Shown here: positions 60,929 to 64,000 of the stretch, piece after piece | Numbering within the stretch: the stretch's first letter is position 1 | How the letters are laid out: each line of letters begins with the position of its first letter | Origin: Hahella sp. HNIBRBA332 | Lineage (GTDB): Bacteria; Pseudomonadota; Gammaproteobacteria; Pseudomonadales; Oleiphilaceae | Reading direction: 5' to 3' | DNA length: 64,000 nt | Assembly (NCBI RefSeq): GCF_030719035.1 | Contig: NZ_CP132203.1 | Coordinates: 186,001 to 250,000 of the forward strand | Translations under genes and position numbers: made by a program | The notes under the pieces: generated by a model | What the model saw: the letters and a program-made list of their open reading frames with translations, nothing else | What the model was told of the DNA's origin: nothing | Database searches by the model: none

Positions 60929-61963
60929 TTATTCGGCGCTTTCTTCCTGTTCCCGCTCGTCCTGTGGGCTGAGATAGCGTTTTAGTTGCGCTTTCAAAGA
61001 CTTGGGAATCTCCATAATGATGAGGGCGTCTTTTTCACTGTCGTAAATGATGCTTTCATTTATAGCTTCGGAAGAGAATGACAGGCTCATGCCTGAGCCG
61101 CGGCCTGCAAAGCGGACGAGTTGTTTCAATTTACGACTGTCCGGGCGCAGCGCTGCAGGGGCCTCTGGTATGGCTTCGCGCATGAAGTGGGCGAATTTAT
61201 CGGGGTTTTGTTCGTCGATGGCGATGGATAGCTCTTCAATTTGAACGGCTTCTCCCAGCTTCTCTTGGTCTGAGCAAAACTCAACTGCCTTTTTCTTCAG
61301 TTTGGCGGCGCTCTTCGGGTCCAGCGATTCCGCAAAGCGCTCTAAGCCGCTTAATACCACTTCTGTTTCTTTCGCCGTGTCTACATGGGTGGCGAAACCA
61401 AAACTATGGCAGCCTGCTTCGCCGATTTTGCGCAGGTTGCGTTGTAGATAGACACTGGCGCAGTCCTGCTGATTGCTGGCGAAAAGTGGATCCAGTTCGA
61501 TACGCAGGGCGAATGTGATGGCTTGTGGGTCCAGGTGCTCAATAGGTTCGATTTGCAGCTCGTTGGTAACTACATTGGTGACGCTGCTCTCCAGAATGAA
61601 AATGTAGAGTGTGCGGGCGTCGCCCTGCTGGTCGTGAATCCAGAGCAAATAGCTCTGCGTGGTGAGAGGAATGACATCCAGCTTTTCTTTGAATTCAGCC
61701 AAGCCTTTTTCGGTTAACTGCTGGAAGGACATTTTTCCTTCATACCAATCCTTTAACCAGGGCCCGAAACTCTGTCCTTCCGCATGCAGGTTAATGCGGC
61801 CGAAGGCCTTGCCTGTTTTGGCTGCGAACAATCGGCGCAAAGTGTGAAAAACGGCCTCATTGTCCGCGCCAGTCTTAGGCAGTTGCTGCGGAATTCTGGT
61901 TTGGCTGGCGTCGTCTTCGGAGAATTTTTCCAGTACCTGTATGCTGAGTTCGCTGATCGCCAT
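60929..61963 (-). CDS. yejK: Nucleoid-associated protein YejK (NdpA)
   Basis: 344 residues, full length for the 37-kDa nucleoid-associated protein family. The C-terminal GRGSGMSLSFSSEAINESIIYD region and LLWIHDQQGDARTLYIFIL fit. Acts on the chromosome; precise role unsettled. Confidence 0.92.
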   Translation of the reverse strand: MAISELSIQVLEKFSEDDASQTRIPQQLPKTGADNEAVFHTLRRLFAAKTGKAFGRINLHAEGQSFGPWLKDWYEGKMSFQQLTEKGLAEFKEKLDVIPLTTQSYLLWIHDQQGDARTLYIFILESSVTNVVTNELQIEPIEHLDPQAITFALRIELDPLFASNQQDCASVYLQRNLRKIGEAGCHSFGFATHVDTAKETEVVLSGLERFAESLDPKSAAKLKKKAVEFCSDQEKLGEAVQIEELSIAIDEQNPDKFAHFMREAIPEAPAALRPDSRKLKQLVRFAGRGSGMSLSFSSEAINESIIYDSEKDALIIMEIPKSLKAQLKRYLSPQDEREQEESAE

Positions 61964-62166
61964 AGTTGGTAAGCCTTAATCGAGCATGAGTGTGCGAGGG
62001 AGACGCTGGGTGACGTTGCGTCGTATTTAAAGGCGGATTGTAATCGCCCCGGTAGAGAGTGCAAGGTTGCTGTGCAGGCATTCTGAGTTTTGCTCAGCGC
62101 CCGTGAGATATGTTGCGTTGTCTTGTAGACTTCCTTTATCCATAACAATGATTCAAGGAACCAAGC

Positions 62167-63291
62167 ATGAGTACAGGCTTTACCATTCCCAACCGATTGC
62201 TGCTGGGGCCCGGGCCTTCGAACACTCCCGCCAGCGTGCTTGCGGCGATGTCGCAACCTACCATTGGGCATCTGGATCCGTTCTTTATCAATATGATGGA
62301 TCAGATCAAACAGATGCTTCAGGCCACGTTCAGAACACAGAACAGATTGACGATGCCTGTTTCTGCGCCGGGCTCCGCCGGCATGGAAACCTGCTTGGTC
62401 AATTTGCTGGAACCGGGGGATAAGGCGATTGTTGCGACTAACGGCGTGTTCGGCAAACGAATGGTCGAAAACGTTGTAAGAGCGGGCGGCGTGCCAATTG
62501 TCGTCGAGTTCGAATGGGGGCTCCCGGTTGATCCTCAGCGGATTGAGGAGGTTTTGAATGAGCATCCCGACGCACGACTATTGGCGTTTGTACATGCAGA
62601 AACTTCCACTGGCGCTCGCTCCGACGCTAAAACCCTTTGCCGTCTGGCGCATGAGCGAGGGATTCTGTCTGTCGTCGACATGGTCACTTCGTGGTGCGGT
62701 ATAGAAGTGGATATCGACGATTGGAAAGCTGATGCGGTATACAGCGGCACGCAAAAGTGTCTTTCTGCGGTGCCGGGGATTGCGCCGGTGTCATTCAGCG
62801 AGACGGCGGCGGAGCGCATCCGCTCACGGGTCAAGCCTGTGCAAAGCTGGTTTCTGGATATGAGTCTGGTGATGGCTTATTGGGCGGAAGGCGGGCAGCG
62901 GGCGTACCATCATACTGCGCCAGTCAACACTCTATACGCTATTCATGAAGCGTTACGCTTAGTCCTGGATGAGGGGTTGGAGAATCGCTGGGCGAGACAT
63001 AAAGCTGCGCATGAAGCTTTGGTCGAAGGCGTGGAGTCTCTGGGGCTGTCCTTTTTGGTGGAGGAGCCTTATCGCCTGCCGATGCTGAACGCAATTAGAG
63101 TGCCTGACGGTGTCGATGAAGCTGCAGTGCGAAGTAAGCTGCTGACGGATTACAACATGGAAATCGGCGCTGGCCTTGGGCCGTTGCAAGGGAAAATATG
63201 GCGTATTGGATTGATGGGCAATAATGCGACAGTGGAATGTGCGAACCGCGCGGTTAGCGCCCTGGGTGAATGCTTGCGGGCATTGGAATAA
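62167..63291 (+). CDS. PLP-dependent aminotransferase (alanine-glyoxylate / serine-pyruvate type)
   Basis: 374 residues, class V fold. LLGPGPSNTP near the N-terminus, the lysine in SGTQKCLSAVPG, and VHAETSTGARSD match the AGXT group. AAGGA RBS. Probable substrates are alanine or serine with glyoxylate or pyruvate; specificity unproven. Confidence 0.88.
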   Translation: MSTGFTIPNRLLLGPGPSNTPASVLAAMSQPTIGHLDPFFINMMDQIKQMLQATFRTQNRLTMPVSAPGSAGMETCLVNLLEPGDKAIVATNGVFGKRMVENVVRAGGVPIVVEFEWGLPVDPQRIEEVLNEHPDARLLAFVHAETSTGARSDAKTLCRLAHERGILSVVDMVTSWCGIEVDIDDWKADAVYSGTQKCLSAVPGIAPVSFSETAAERIRSRVKPVQSWFLDMSLVMAYWAEGGQRAYHHTAPVNTLYAIHEALRLVLDEGLENRWARHKAAHEALVEGVESLGLSFLVEEPYRLPMLNAIRVPDGVDEAAVRSKLLTDYNMEIGAGLGPLQGKIWRIGLMGNNATVECANRAVSALGECLRALE

Positions 63292-63308
63292 CGGGGCGCG
63301 GGTAATAA

Positions 63309-63343
63309 AAAGGCCCCAAGGCGAAAATCACCTTGGGGCCTTT
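63309..63343. terminator. Bidirectional terminator
   Basis: Perfect 13-bp stem AAAGGCCCCAAGG/CCTTGGGGCCTTT with a nine-base loop between convergent genes. The leftward side has the better T-run (TTTTTATTA), so it mainly serves the cysN-like gene. Confidence 0.85.
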
Positions 63344-63361
63344 GGTTTGACTGGGAAAGCC

Positions 63362-64000
63362 TTACACGAAGTAGTGCTTTTCCATCAGATTACCGATAAC
63401 GCGGTTAACCTGTGTTGAAAGCTCTTTCTCGTCATCCGCGCTTATGGTGGCGGCGACTTCACCTTCATACGACTCAACGCCTTGGGTGGCGATGACCAGC
63501 AAGCCGGCTTTTAGCAGAGCGGTTAATGTGGCTTCAGCCAGAGTTTCCTCAACGACCACCACAGACTTGCCGCGCTCAAACAGGTTGCGCTCCAGAGCGT
63601 ACGCCAGTTTGTCCTTCAGCTCGCCTTCGACTTTAACCAGTCCAGGCTTGTGACCGTTACGGGCTTCACGTTCGGCGTCAGTAATGGGGGCGAAAGCAGC
63701 GATGTCTGCATCGTCTACAGCGCTTTCTATCATGCCTGCGCCGATAGTGACGTTAGTCAGACGGTCAATGATGATAAACGCGCCAGTAGTGCGGTTGCGT
63801 GAATAGGGGTCAAACACCAGAGGCTGGTTGAGCGTGACTTCACAAGAGCCGATTTCATTCAGCTGCAATGTATCGGTTTCGCTCTTCTCCAGCGTATTAA
63901 CGTCGATCTGGTGATGAATGCGGCTAATGGAGCCTGTCGCCAGATGCGTTGCTTGTTTGATGTAGTATTGACGACCTGGCAGCAAGGGCGTTTCGCTCAT
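63362..64000 (-). CDS. cysN: Sulfate adenylyltransferase subunit CysN, C-terminal part (cut by window)
   Basis: 212 residues visible; the gene continues beyond base 64000, and the first Met seen is internal (PLLPGRQY is mid-protein in CysN). EF-Tu-like domain III is clear: HQIDVNTLEK, NRTTGAFIIIDRLTNVTIGAGMIE. About 95 further residues replace the APS-kinase domain of fused CysNC: KLAYALERNLFERGKSVVVVEE resembles the helix and strand after the kinase P-loop, but no GxxGxGKS is present. Assimilatory sulfate activation, with CysD. Confidence 0.88.
   Translation of the reverse strand: MSETPLLPGRQYYIKQATHLATGSISRIHHQIDVNTLEKSETDTLQLNEIGSCEVTLNQPLVFDPYSRNRTTGAFIIIDRLTNVTIGAGMIESAVDDADIAAFAPITDAEREARNGHKPGLVKVEGELKDKLAYALERNLFERGKSVVVVEETLAEATLTALLKAGLLVIATQGVESYEGEVAATISADDEKELSTQVNRVIGNLMEKHYFV

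Noticed and set aside
1..64000. tRNA, rRNA, CRISPR array, prophage or complete insertion sequence
   Set aside because: None recognised on either strand; the only repeat family is the short palindromic element at 4665 and 48760.

Overview
The window is an ordinary, densely packed stretch of gammaproteobacterial chromosome. It reads as a Pseudomonadales/Oceanospirillales-type marine bacterium; Hahella is my best guess, from overall protein character only. The base composition is moderately GC-rich. About 60 protein genes are present. I see no tRNA, rRNA, CRISPR array, prophage or full insertion sequence. From memory, two blocks match Pseudomonas aeruginosa gene order closely: parC-serB-fimX-(PilZ-like)-psd-rhodanese-HDOD-motAB-rsgA-orn-queG-nnr-tsaE-amiB-mutL-miaA-hfq-hflXKC-DUF2065-hisZ-purA, and bioBFHCD followed by two acyl-CoA dehydrogenases.

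Layout. 1-4.7 kb: the end of a lytic transglycosylase gene, a small membrane protein, parC and serB. 4.7-8.9 kb: a FimX-type c-di-GMP effector and a PilZ-like protein, both leftward. 9.1-11.9 kb: an EF-P module (epmB, efp, epmA). 11.9-20.4 kb: psd, rhodanese, HDOD protein, motAB, rsgA, orn and queG. 20.5-33.7 kb: a long rightward run from nnr through tsaE, amiB, mutL, miaA, hfq and hflXKC to hisZ and purA, covering cell-wall hydrolysis, mismatch repair, tRNA modification, RNA chaperone and membrane-protease control. 33.8-38.6 kb: assorted metabolic and transport genes and comF. 38.7-43.2 kb: the biotin cluster bioBFHCD, without bioA. 43.3-44.6 kb: a miniature rod-like protein and an SprA-type metalloprotease. 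44.6-48.7 kb: two paralogous acyl-CoA dehydrogenases behind a promoter overlapped by PsrA-like boxes. 48.9-50.1 kb: a degenerate endonuclease I and a small coiled-coil protein with a perfect FNR/Anr box. 50.1-60.3 kb: leftward leuS-lptE-holA and miaB-phoH-ybeY-corC-lnt. 60.5-64 kb: a DUF1820 protein, nucleoid protein YejK, a PLP aminotransferase, and the C-terminal part of CysN running off the window.

The most unusual items are small. A 43-44 bp palindromic element with TG...CA ends occurs twice, each copy flanked by a different perfect 3-bp direct repeat; this looks like a minimal transposable element derived from IS termini. Tandem PsrA-like operators sit exactly on a sigma-70 promoter. A class II FNR/Anr promoter drives an uncharacterised coiled-coil protein. 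CysN carries what looks like a vestigial APS-kinase tail. The endonuclease I homologue lacks the expected catalytic histidine. An 82-residue protein seems to consist only of the two ends of a flagellar rod/hook subunit. A fully novel multi-gene system is not evident.
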